In this document: piece by piece, positions 7,963 to 15,144 of the stretch
How the letters are laid out: every line of letters begins with the position of its first letter
Numbering within the stretch: position 1 is the first letter of the stretch
Assembly: GCA_002428885.1 (NCBI GenBank)
Contig: DIYE01000155.1
Span: 1-16,506, forward strand
Origin: Alphaproteobacteria bacterium UBA6062
Lineage (GTDB): Bacteria; Pseudomonadota; Alphaproteobacteria; Sneathiellales; Sneathiellaceae
Reading direction: 5' to 3'
Length of the DNA stretch: 16,506 nt
Translations under genes and position numbers: made by a program
The notes under the pieces: model-generated
What the model saw: the letters and a program-made list of their open reading frames with translations, nothing else
Databases searched by the model: none
What the model was told of the DNA's origin: nothing

Positions 7963-8592
7963 TTATCGTTTGCTCCTCGCGTGGGATAAAGCCTCTATCC
8001 CTGCCCAGATTTCCGTCACCAGTTCATCTTTTGAAGGGAGGTTCCCGTCGGAAGGCCAGACTGCAACAATCGCCCAGCGAATAGCCCCCATCATCATAGC
8101 CCCGAGGATCCGGGGATCTCTGGTGCGGGGAATATCGCCCGCCTCCTGAGCCCGACTTATATTCGCCGCAGCAAGGTCGATAATGCGCTCCGAGCGACGT
8201 GTCTCCACTGTCATTACCTCAGTCTCACTACCTAAGCGCGAGAAAATGACGGGGGTCAAAGGCTCATCACAGTAAAAACGGACCAGTTCGATAACCCGCT
8301 TCTGCTCCCTCTCCTGCCAGGTAGCGCCCTCAAAATTCAGATCGATAACCGCGTCCTCATAACGATCAAAATAAGCGTCCACAACGGCGGCAATAACCCC
8401 TGCCCGATTACCAAAATAATGATAAGCCAGTCCCTCAGACAACCCTGCCCGCTTTGCCAGCTCCGCCATTTCGAGTGCGCCACCGGTTCGTACCAGCTCA
8501 TCCGCAGCAACCGTCAGAAGTTGCCGCCGCGTCTCCTCCGCCGACTTCCGTCTGCGTTTTGGTTTATCTGCTCTCGTGGTTTTTAGCGTCAT
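7963..8592 (-). CDS. TetR/AcrR-family transcriptional regulator
   Basis: A 209-residue regulator with a very basic N-terminal tail (KPKRRRK), then a TetR-type DNA-binding domain. Its helix-turn-helix is MAELAKRAGLSEGLAYHYFGNRAGVIAA (about 43-70), including the Y-H-Y-F-x-N signature that ends the recognition helix. The remaining 130 residues are the variable ligand-binding and dimer domain. It is the first gene of a leftward cluster: its stop is only 10 bp from the Rieske oxygenase start, so it is probably co-transcribed with it. An inverted repeat 12 bp upstream of its ATG overlaps a predicted promoter, fitting autorepression relieved by the pathway's substrate or an intermediate. The ribosome binding site is weak (AATAAG). 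An effector cannot be named from sequence. Confidence 0.92.
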   Translation of the reverse strand: MTLKTTRADKPKRRRKSAEETRRQLLTVAADELVRTGGALEMAELAKRAGLSEGLAYHYFGNRAGVIAAVVDAYFDRYEDAVIDLNFEGATWQEREQKRVIELVRFYCDEPLTPVIFSRLGSETEVMTVETRRSERIIDLAAANISRAQEAGDIPRTRDPRILGAMMMGAIRWAIVAVWPSDGNLPSKDELVTEIWAGIEALSHARSKR

Positions 8593-8603
8593 TTGCTTAT
8601 TTC

Positions 8604-8631
8604 GTTATTGAATTGAGCTTAACTCAATAAC
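8604..8631. promoter_or_regulatory. inverted repeat, probable TetR operator
   Basis: Perfect 8-bp arms GTTATTGA and TCAATAAC are separated by 12 bp. The centre holds a second overlapping dyad, ATTGAG-CTTAA-CTCAAT. A dyad of this length just upstream of a tetR gene is the usual layout of a TetR-family operator. The left arm begins 12 bp before the tetR ATG, and the right arm covers the predicted -10 box. Confidence 0.68.
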
Positions 8632-8652
8632 AGAATTTTACCCGCACGTCAA
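8624..8652 (-). promoter_or_regulatory. predicted promoter of the tetR-Rieske-isomerase-GST cluster
   Basis: Reading the minus strand, TTGACG (8647-8652) matches the -35 consensus at five of six positions. Seventeen bases further on is TATTGA (8624-8629) as a weaker -10. The inverted repeat overlaps the -10 and start region, so bound repressor would block RNA polymerase. Confidence 0.45.
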
Positions 8653-8810
8653 AATATAGAAAGACTGTCTTGTCCTCGGACTTGGCCAAACGCCAAAGGT
8701 ATGTGTGTGTGTGTTTCACACCTATGTCTCTGTTTAAGGCTTACATCGTCACAGATAACCTCATTAGACGTCCGATAGTTATATCGCTTTCAACACAGGA
8801 CATGATGGAT

Positions 8811-9452
8811 ATGAAAAAACTTTTTGCAGCAGTCTTTGCACTGGTTCTGTCCAGCGCGACCGCTCAAGCGGCAACGATAGATTTTGATTTCCGGGGTAAC
8901 GGTGGCCTTGCCCCTTCCTATACTTTTACGCAGAGCGGTGTCTCTGTAACCGCGACCGCAGCAAGCTTCACAGGAACTGGAGACGTCTCAACAAGTCCTC
9001 ATTATAAAGTTGGTCAGTATTGGGGCGGTCTCGGCATGTCCCGGAAGTGGGATAACAGCCACGAAGTTGATGGAAAATATGGGAACGATCTCATCGTTTT
9101 TGATTTTGACCGGACTGTGACACTGGAAAGCGTGTCCTTTACGCATGTCGACCGTGATGATGGGTTTAGCTTCTTCTTTGATGCTGGTGCCGATGGCTCT
9201 TTGGATTCTGATAATCTGGGCTTCAATGTCGATATTCCAGAAAGCGGCACTTATTCATTTGCCAAAGTATGGACCGGCGACCTCTTCGGAATTGGCGCTT
9301 ATGACGGAACAATTTTCAACACAGATGACTTTAAAATCAGCGGTATCAGCGTTTCCGTTGTGCCGCTTCCGGCAGCACTGCCTTTGTTTGGCGCTGGTCT
9401 CCTGGTAACCGGATTTATCGCTCATCGCCGGAAACGGAAAAACCTGGCCTGA
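8811..9452 (+). CDS. secreted VPLPA-CTERM sorting domain protein, function unknown
   Basis: A 213-residue exported protein. An N-terminal signal peptide (MKKLFAAVFALVLSSATAQA, cleavage after residue 20) leads into a beta-rich, Gly/Asp/Thr/Ser-rich body. The body ends with VPLPAALPLF (184-193), a hydrophobic segment and a basic tail HRRKRK. This three-part ending is the VPLPA variant of the PEP-CTERM sorting signal, recognised by exosortase-type transpeptidases, so the mature protein should be processed at the inner membrane and released or anchored at the surface. The start is set at the ATG at 8811, with AGGA 10 nt upstream and the signal peptide beginning there. The frame is open back to 8670, but the extra residues are not signal-like. 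No exosortase is in the window. The body resembles small beta-sandwich PEP-CTERM proteins; no enzyme motif is seen. Confidence 0.83.
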   Translation: MKKLFAAVFALVLSSATAQAATIDFDFRGNGGLAPSYTFTQSGVSVTATAASFTGTGDVSTSPHYKVGQYWGGLGMSRKWDNSHEVDGKYGNDLIVFDFDRTVTLESVSFTHVDRDDGFSFFFDAGADGSLDSDNLGFNVDIPESGTYSFAKVWTGDLFGIGAYDGTIFNTDDFKISGISVSVVPLPAALPLFGAGLLVTGFIAHRRKRKNLA

Positions 9453-9470
9453 CAGGACGGGGATACTCAT

Positions 9471-9503
9471 AACGGCGCCTTGTAAACGAGGCGCCGTTTT
9501 TTT
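9471..9503 (+). terminator. strong intrinsic terminator after the VPLPA-CTERM gene
   Basis: A perfect 10-bp stem (AACGGCGCCT / AGGCGCCGTT) with an 8-nt loop is followed by a run of seven T. It begins 19 bp after the stop codon and should separate this gene from the AraC-type regulator downstream. Confidence 0.93.
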
Positions 9504-9570
9504 GTGCCCTGATTTCTGTAGACAGCTTTATCCCTTATATTTCAAGATGGAGGCAAATCAGGAGGGAAGG

Positions 9571-10581
9571 GTGAGCGAGAAGAGTGGAGAGAATGATACC
9601 CCAGGAACAGACTTGCAGCCGGTGCGCTTCAAACTTGATGTGGAGAGCGAGTCCGGTCAGTCTGAAAACCTTGTTGTCACACATAACTCCGCCCTGAAAG
9701 AGCAACTGGGGGAGACGGAATTTCTGAACTATCGCCTGAAAAATGGCGGCTATGTCAGCATCACAAAGATTATCCCTGCTGAGAAGATGACCCTGAAAGT
9801 GGACTCGCTCACCGGAGACCATCTGTCCAGTACCTTAATGACCCTGAAAGGGCAGGCGTCCCTTCAGTTTCCGGATACGGATGAGCATTTTGTGACGCAA
9901 ACACAAGGGCTCAATTTCAGGTATTTCGGAAAACCGGCGACTTTTACGCTGGAGGCGGAAAAGGAAGTTCGGTCGTTTGGTGTCAATTTGCCGCCTGATG
10001 TTCTGGAGCGGTATCTGGATTATAAGGTTCCGGACGCGTTGAAACTGCTTGTTGATCCTTCTGAAACGGTAACGCGCTTTGCGGCTTATCCTGTATCAGC
10101 GCAGATGTTTCAGGCTGTCAGCCTGAGTATCGCGCCGGGTCTGGTTGGTTCTCTTCGGAATCTGCAAATGGAAAGTGCAGCGTTGCTCTATTTCAGTATG
10201 GTTGCCCACGCCATTGAAGGAAATAATGCCTCTGCCGTTCTAAAGGTCACTGAAAAGGATCGAAAGGCTGCCAGGAAAGCCTATGAAATCCTGACAAATT
10301 CTCTCCGGGAACCACCGGCATTGTCAGAGCTTTCAGCAGATGTGGGGATTACGGAGAAGCGGCTCAATGCTGCATTTCGCGAGCTCTATTCCGGGACGGT
10401 TTTCGAAATCCTGCGCCTCAAGCGGTTGGAGGAAGCCCGCAACCGCTTTGAAGAAGGGGAAACCAACATCAAGCAGGTTTCCTGGGAGGTCGGCTACAGT
10501 CATGTGAGCAACTTTACCGCAGCCTTCAAAAGCATGTTTAATATCGCTCCTGCGGCCTATATCCGTAATTACACTCCCTGA
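9571..10581 (+). CDS. AraC-family transcriptional regulator, PchR-like
   Basis: A 336-residue regulator. The C-terminal 100 residues form a double helix-turn-helix domain: helix 1 region LSELSADVGITEKRLNAAFRELY, then EILRLKRLEEARNRFEEG, and the second HTH IKQVSWEVGYSHVSNFTAAFKSMF ending in P-x-x-Y-I-R. The NEKxLNxxFRxLxGxTVFExLRxxRLExAR style resembles PchR-type siderophore regulators. The N-terminal 230 residues are a beta-rich effector domain with no close match recognised. The GTG start is chosen because AGGAGGG lies directly before it; a longer frame from 9502 or an ATG at 9547 has no such site and overlaps the terminator region. It sits 67 bp after a terminator, so it should have its own promoter. 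It could control the neighbouring VPLPA-CTERM gene or something unlinked. It converges with ppc, 11 bp apart. Confidence 0.88.
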   Translation: MSEKSGENDTPGTDLQPVRFKLDVESESGQSENLVVTHNSALKEQLGETEFLNYRLKNGGYVSITKIIPAEKMTLKVDSLTGDHLSSTLMTLKGQASLQFPDTDEHFVTQTQGLNFRYFGKPATFTLEAEKEVRSFGVNLPPDVLERYLDYKVPDALKLLVDPSETVTRFAAYPVSAQMFQAVSLSIAPGLVGSLRNLQMESAALLYFSMVAHAIEGNNASAVLKVTEKDRKAARKAYEILTNSLREPPALSELSADVGITEKRLNAAFRELYSGTVFEILRLKRLEEARNRFEEGETNIKQVSWEVGYSHVSNFTAAFKSMFNIAPAAYIRNYTP

Positions 10582-10592
10582 CACAGCTTTGT

Positions 10593-13346
10593 TTATCCAC
10601 TGTTGCGCAGACCGGCGGCGATCCCGTTGATGGACAGCTGAATGCCCGTCAGGATTTTTTCCGCATCCTGATGATTGCGATAGCGTTTCAGGAGCTGGAC
10701 CTGCAGGTGGTTGAGCGGATCGATATAAGGGAAGCGATTATGAATAGACCGGCTGAGCAGCGGATTTTCCGCAAGCAGTCTGTCCTGTTTCATAATGGAT
10801 AAGAGCGCTTTCTCGGTCGCTGTATGTTCCTCTGAAATCCGGGTAAAGATCCGGGTCCGCAGCTCTTCATCTTCCACCAGTTCTGCGTAGCGCGATGCGA
10901 TGGCCAGGCTGGTTTTGGCGAGAACCATATCCATGTTGGAAAGCTGCGCCTGGAAGAAAGGCCAGTTTTCATACATGTCCTGCAACTGCTGCAGGCCATC
11001 CTCAGGATGCGCTTTCAGGAAAGCCTGAATCGCGCTGCCGAACCCGTACCAGCCCGGTAGCATCAGGCGGCATTGAGCCCAGCTGAACACCCAAGGAATT
11101 GCCCGGAGATCTTCGATCCGTCGGGTTTTCTTGCGGGACGCCGGGCGACTGCCGATATTAAGGGTGGCAATTTCATTGATGACCGTGGCGGACCAGAAAT
11201 AATCCACAAATCCCTCAGTGCCGTAAACCAGATCCCGATAGGCTTCGAAAGCCGTATCAGACAGGGTCTCCATGGTTTTGAGATAGCTGTCTTTCGGCGC
11301 CGGCGCTTCCTTGCAGAGGAGGGAGCTTTCCAGTGTTGCCGCGGACAGGATTTCCATATTGCGAAGGCCAAGCTCCGGATTGGTATATTTACTGGAGATA
11401 ATCTCTCCCTGCTCGGTAACCCGGATCTGCCCATCAACCGCACCGGAAGGCTGAGCGAGGATCGCTTCATAAGAAGGGCCGCCACCCCGTCCGACAGTAC
11501 CGCCGCGGCCATGGAACAGGCGCAGGCGGATGCCATGCTTTTTAAAGACATCGATAAGCTTGATTTCAGCCTTGTAAAGTTCCCAGCCGGAGGTGACAAA
11601 ACCGCCATCCTTGTTGCTATCGGAATAGCCGAGCATAACTTCCTGAACACCGTCCATGCTGTCCACGAGCTTCCGGTAGGCAGGGATTGACAGCAATGTC
11701 TCCATGATCTCCGGACAGATGCGCAAGTCTTCAATGGTTTCAAACAGGGGAACCATATTCATCCGGCTACCACTCTCGGCATCGACAATCCCGGCTTCCT
11801 TCAGGAGGACAGCCAGTTCCAGAATGTCGGAAACACTCTGGGTGTTGGAGATAATCGCAGTGGCGAGAGCGGCCGGATTGTGCGTGCTTTGGATGGTTGC
11901 GGCTGTACGGAAAATGGCCAGTTCCTTGGCCGTCGCTTCGGAATATGTGTAGCCCGGCCGGATCAGTGGACGGGCATTGGCCAGTTCCTCGCTCAACAGG
12001 GCAACTTTCTCGTCTTCCGACAGATTTTCATAGTCATCCGTGGCTCCGACGGCGGTCAGTAATTCATGGATGGTTGCACCATGGACGGCAGAGTTCTGGC
12101 GAAGATCGACGCAGGACAGATGAAAGCCGAAACAATCCACAGCCCGCATCAGGTCTCTAAGCCGACCATCTGCGAGGGTTTTGGAGCCGTTGGCGATGAG
12201 GGAATCCCGGATGATGGAGAGATCAGCTAGGAAGTCCGAAGGATTATCATAAACCGGTGCTTCCCCAAGCGGGGAAATCTGTGCTTCTTCGTTATCCAGG
12301 AATTGCAGGGTTGCGGCAATCCGCGCATAAAGACCGACCAGCGCCCGGCGGTAAGGTTCCTCGACCCGGTGAGGGGAGGTATCAGGTGATGTGTCAGACA
12401 GTTTCTGAAGGGCATCTGAAACAGTGATAACCCGGGCGGACAGAGACAGTTCCCGTCCAAGCTCGTTGAGTTCGCTCAAATAGTGATTGAGGATCAGGCT
12501 GCTTTGGCGCTGGAAGGTTTCTGCCAATACATCTGCGGTGACAAAAGGGTTGCCGTCTCGGTCACCGCCGATCCAGCTACCGATCCGGAAGAAGGAGGGG
12601 AGGGCCGGTGCCGTGCTTTCCTTTAACTCCCGCTTGAGACTGTCTTCCAGCCGCCGGTAAAATTTCGGAAGCTGCCTGAGGAAGGTGTAATCAAAATAGC
12701 TCAGTCCGTTTTTCAGCTCATCAATGACCGACATTTTGGAGCGGCGCAACAGGTTGGTCTGCCAAAGGGTGAGGATGGTGCGTTTCAGCTCCTCCTCTTT
12801 ATCGGCAATTTCAGAGGGCGTGTAATAGTCCTGTTCCAGTTCCTGCAAAAGCGCGGCAACCCGCATCTCCCGGGTCATGGTGCTTTTACGCCTGACTTCG
12901 GTCGGATGGGCTGTCATGACCGGGCTGGCCAGTGCCGTTTTATAGAAATCAACAATATCATCTGCGCTGAAGCCGGCTTCCATGACCCGTTCCAGGGCTT
13001 TTTCTGCACTGCTGAACCGGGCGGGGCTGCCGGCTTTTTCATGATAGCGCATGCGCCGGATATGGTGCTGATCCTCAGCGATATTGGCAAGGTGGGAGAA
13101 ATAGCTGAAAGCCCGCAGGATTTGCACTGTCACTTCGGGTGACAGGGCGTTCAGGATCTCCTCCAGTTTCTGGCGAGCCGGTGTGTCATTCTTGCGGTGG
13201 AAGCTGGTTGATGTCTGGCGGATGGTCTCGACAATATCGAAAATCTGCTGTCCTTCCTGCTCTCGCACGGTGTCGCCGAGCAGGCGGCCAAGCAAACGGA
13301 TATTCTCGATCAGTGGACGATCTTTTTCTTCCTGGCGTGTAGACAT
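10593..13346 (-). CDS. ppc: phosphoenolpyruvate carboxylase
   Basis: A full-length 917-residue enzyme that fixes bicarbonate onto phosphoenolpyruvate to give oxaloacetate and phosphate, refilling the TCA cycle. Diagnostic blocks are VMTAHPTEVRRKS (catalytic His about 147), GSWIGGDRDGNPFVT, VMLGYSDSNKDGGF, FHGRGGTVGRGGG, TLNIGSRPASR and RAIPWVFSWAQ. It ends in LRNSG, where the Asn matches the aspartate-inhibitor contact near the C-terminus of the E. coli enzyme. The frame continues upstream to a TTG at 13409, but that TTG is itself inside a predicted -35 box. The ATG at 13346 fits the family N-terminus (RPLIENIRLLGRLLGDT follows) and is preferred, although its ribosome binding site is weak. 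It is divergent from the rhodanese gene and monocistronic. Confidence 0.97.
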   Translation of the reverse strand: MSTRQEEKDRPLIENIRLLGRLLGDTVREQEGQQIFDIVETIRQTSTSFHRKNDTPARQKLEEILNALSPEVTVQILRAFSYFSHLANIAEDQHHIRRMRYHEKAGSPARFSSAEKALERVMEAGFSADDIVDFYKTALASPVMTAHPTEVRRKSTMTREMRVAALLQELEQDYYTPSEIADKEEELKRTILTLWQTNLLRRSKMSVIDELKNGLSYFDYTFLRQLPKFYRRLEDSLKRELKESTAPALPSFFRIGSWIGGDRDGNPFVTADVLAETFQRQSSLILNHYLSELNELGRELSLSARVITVSDALQKLSDTSPDTSPHRVEEPYRRALVGLYARIAATLQFLDNEEAQISPLGEAPVYDNPSDFLADLSIIRDSLIANGSKTLADGRLRDLMRAVDCFGFHLSCVDLRQNSAVHGATIHELLTAVGATDDYENLSEDEKVALLSEELANARPLIRPGYTYSEATAKELAIFRTAATIQSTHNPAALATAIISNTQSVSDILELAVLLKEAGIVDAESGSRMNMVPLFETIEDLRICPEIMETLLSIPAYRKLVDSMDGVQEVMLGYSDSNKDGGFVTSGWELYKAEIKLIDVFKKHGIRLRLFHGRGGTVGRGGGPSYEAILAQPSGAVDGQIRVTEQGEIISSKYTNPELGLRNMEILSAATLESSLLCKEAPAPKDSYLKTMETLSDTAFEAYRDLVYGTEGFVDYFWSATVINEIATLNIGSRPASRKKTRRIEDLRAIPWVFSWAQCRLMLPGWYGFGSAIQAFLKAHPEDGLQQLQDMYENWPFFQAQLSNMDMVLAKTSLAIASRYAELVEDEELRTRIFTRISEEHTATEKALLSIMKQDRLLAENPLLSRSIHNRFPYIDPLNHLQVQLLKRYRNHQDAEKILTGIQLSINGIAAGLRNSG

Positions 13347-13380
13347 AAAACTGGGATCCGGGTTTGTGTGTGAAGGGTTT

Positions 13381-13409
13381 CCGATAGCGTTATCGTCTAT
13401 CAATGTCAA
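13381..13409 (-). promoter_or_regulatory. predicted ppc promoter with overlapping inverted repeat
   Basis: On the minus strand a perfect TTGACA (13404-13409) is followed 17 bp later by TATCGG (13381-13386), a weak -10. A dyad CGATA-GCGT-TATCG (13382-13395) overlaps the -10, so a regulator could act here. The start site would fall near 13374, giving a leader of about 28 nt before the ATG at 13346. Confidence 0.45.
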
Positions 13410-13472
13410 AAAGGAAAGTGGCCGAAAGAGTACCTTTTTTCAAGTTTTCCCGACGTCAATTGAAAGGAAACT

Positions 13473-13492
13473 TATGAATTCAAAAATTCATA
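13473..13492. repeat. AT-rich inverted repeat upstream of the rhodanese gene
   Basis: Arms TATGAATT and AATTCATA are perfect over 8 bp with a 4-nt loop (CAAA). The repeat lies in the ppc/rhodanese divergent region. It lacks a T-tract and GC pairs, so it is not a good terminator. It may be an operator or a chance result of AT-rich sequence. Its left arm contains the ATG of a 14-codon frame (13474-13518) preceded by AAAGGAAA. Confidence 0.4.
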
Positions 13493-13568
13493 TGTATATA
13501 TATTTAAAGACGGACTAGACTGTCAGTCGCGAGTACAGAACAGCCGATAATATTATTGGGAGATATTG

Positions 13569-14198
13569 ATGCTAAAAACAATTGTAGCAGCCCTGTCCTT
13601 ATGTTTACTGGCCGCGGGGGCCCAGGCGGAGAGTCTGATTAAGGACGGCATGAAGGAATTCACCGTAACTCTGAACGGTGAAACCTGCAAAATCGGACGG
13701 AAACAGACCAAAGGCAACAAGGTTCATGCTCTGTATGAGACAACGGACCGGGGACGGCCGCAGCCGATCAGCCTGGCGCCCGGTATTGAAACCGTAGGGG
13801 AGCTTGAATTTATCGACTATATGCAGAAAGCCCAGAAAGACCCTAACATCGTGATTGTGGATACCCGGACCGAGAGCTGGCACCGGAATTTACGAATTCC
13901 CTGTACGGTAAATGTCCCTTATACGCAGCTCAATGACGATAAATTTGTTGCGATCTCAACGGTTATGGAAGAGTTCGGGGTGGCGGAAAATGATGATGAG
14001 AGTTTGGATTTCTCGAAAGCAAAAACCATTGTCGGATATTGCAATGGCTTCTGGTGTGGTCAGACGCCAGGTATGTTTGTCGGTGCTAGATATTCTCTGA
14101 AGAATATCGGATACCCTGTTGAAAAGCTTAAATATTATCGTGGTGGTATGCAGGCCTGGACAGCGCTTGGCATGACTGTCGTTGGCGACAAGAAGTAA
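13569..14198 (+). CDS. periplasmic rhodanese-like domain protein
   Basis: A 209-residue exported protein. A signal peptide (MLKTIVAALSLCLLAAGAQA, cleavage after residue 20) leads to about 65 residues without a recognised fold. A rhodanese domain follows (about 75-205): IVIVDTRTESWHRNLRIPCTVNVPYTQL, then the active loop GYCNGFWCGQTPG with Cys158 and Cys163, and finally KLKYYRGGMQAWTALGMTVV. Rhodaneses move sulfane sulfur through a catalytic Cys, here probably Cys158 at the loop start. The second Cys inside the loop is notable and could form a disulfide in the periplasm, so a redox role is possible. GGGAG lies 6 nt before the ATG. A TTG codon just before it is not needed. It converges with the AraC gene at 14213, with 14 bp between the stops, and is divergent from ppc. 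Confidence 0.86.
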   Translation: MLKTIVAALSLCLLAAGAQAESLIKDGMKEFTVTLNGETCKIGRKQTKGNKVHALYETTDRGRPQPISLAPGIETVGELEFIDYMQKAQKDPNIVIVDTRTESWHRNLRIPCTVNVPYTQLNDDKFVAISTVMEEFGVAENDDESLDFSKAKTIVGYCNGFWCGQTPGMFVGARYSLKNIGYPVEKLKYYRGGMQAWTALGMTVVGDKK

Positions 14199-14212
14199 GC
14201 CATTAGAATACT

Positions 14213-15070
14213 CTAGTTCCGGTGCCTAACATTCAGGGCGGCAGACGGTGTGTGACCATATCGTCTGGTAAACTCTGTTGAGAAATGTGCCGGATTGTAG
14301 CCAAAATGATATGCGACCTGGGAAACGGATGTTGCTCCGTTTTCCAGCATTAGCCTGGCATTTTCCAGTCGCTTTTCCTTCACATAAGCGTATACAGGCT
14401 GTCCGAACAATTCGACAAAACCCTGACTGAGCTTTCTGGCATTCAGACCGACAGCTTTTGCAAGATTTGGAACGGTTGGCGGGTCTTTGAGGTTGGCCAG
14501 CAAAATTGAGCGAGCCTCGTGAATGCGCTTGATATCGCGGGAAGACCGGAGCCGCAGATCGGCTTCAGGACGCCCGGGTGTTGCGACATCCTGCTTGCTG
14601 ATCGCCACCGCATGGGAAATGAGTTCCAGTGCCCGGCTTGCCATATAGAGCTTTCGGGATGAGCCTTCTGAATAAGGGCATCCCAGCATCTGCCAGGCCA
14701 GCAGCCGTAAATGCTCCGGACAAAGGCCCGCCGATACCTGGTCGTGCTTTTTCCTAAGAAGGTGAATATCAGAGGGATCCAGGATATTCTCCACTGTGTC
14801 TTCAGGGAGATGAACAAAAACGCAAGATAAATTACCGTTATTCAGAACATTATGTTCCGACATCAGGCCATCACCTGCCCAGAAATGTGTGGTCAGGTTG
14901 GCATGCCAGTTCTGTTCACCGGAACCGTCCTGACGGGTCTGAATTTCCCCGCTGGCAACAGCACCAATCCATAAGCCGGGTTCTATGGAAGATACCCATT
15001 GTTCTCCTTGCTGGATTTCGCTGTTTTCGATAAAGATCCGCATGCCTGCGGTGGTGTGCATTTCCGTCAC
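14213..15070 (-). CDS. AraC-family regulator, PchR-like, of the adjacent TonB receptor
   Basis: A 285-residue AraC regulator. Residues about 1-180 are the effector domain (GLWIGAVASGEIQT, WAGDGLMSEHNVLNNGN and similar beta strands, as in the PchR/YbtA type). The C-terminal 100 residues carry two helix-turn-helix units: VPNLAKAVGLNARKLSQGFVELFGQPVYAYVKEKRLENARLML, and VSQVAYHFGYNPAHFSTEFTRRYGHTPSAA. The start is GTG at 15070, supported by GGAGGA 5 nt upstream. It is divergent from a TonB-dependent receptor with a Fur box between them. That is the usual layout of siderophore uptake loci, where the AraC protein senses the ferric siderophore and activates the receptor gene. The ligand is not predictable. 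It converges with the rhodanese gene. Confidence 0.88.
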   Translation of the reverse strand: MTEMHTTAGMRIFIENSEIQQGEQWVSSIEPGLWIGAVASGEIQTRQDGSGEQNWHANLTTHFWAGDGLMSEHNVLNNGNLSCVFVHLPEDTVENILDPSDIHLLRKKHDQVSAGLCPEHLRLLAWQMLGCPYSEGSSRKLYMASRALELISHAVAISKQDVATPGRPEADLRLRSSRDIKRIHEARSILLANLKDPPTVPNLAKAVGLNARKLSQGFVELFGQPVYAYVKEKRLENARLMLENGATSVSQVAYHFGYNPAHFSTEFTRRYGHTPSAALNVRHRN

Positions 15071-15106
15071 AGGCGTCCTCCATCCTGGTATGAAAGTTAC
15101 TGACTT

Positions 15107-15118
15107 TGATATATATCA
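15107..15118. promoter_or_regulatory. 12-bp palindrome in the regulator/receptor intergenic region
   Basis: TGATATATATCA is a perfect 12-bp palindrome, 12 bp left of the Fur box. It could be an extra regulator site or simply AT-rich promoter DNA. TTGATA inside it (15106-15111) is a possible -35 for the receptor, with TAATAA (15130-15135) as -10 at 18 bp spacing. Confidence 0.4.
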
Positions 15119-15129
15119 GGTATCATAAT

Positions 15130-15144
15130 TAATAATGATTATCA
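15130..15144. promoter_or_regulatory. Fur box between AraC regulator and TonB receptor
   Basis: TAATAATGATTATCA matches the Fur 7-1-7 consensus TGATAATnATTATCA at all but one defined position. It overlaps the predicted receptor -10 and lies 60 bp from the regulator start, so iron-loaded Fur could repress both divergent genes. Some alphaproteobacteria use other iron regulators, so binding is inferred from the site alone. Confidence 0.75.

Noticed and set aside
8702..8721. TG dinucleotide run followed by CACAC, able to fold as a short hairpin
   Set aside because: It is too short for a microsatellite call, and the 5-bp stem lacks a T-tract. No function is supported.
8670..8810. N-terminal extension of the VPLPA-CTERM protein
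   Set aside because: A normal signal peptide begins at 8811 with AGGA upstream; the extra residues include a TG-repeat translation and are not signal-like.
11063..11743. Long frames on both strands inside ppc (11063-11743 minus, 11073-11690 plus)
   Set aside because: ppc is unambiguous over this region; these are shadow frames.
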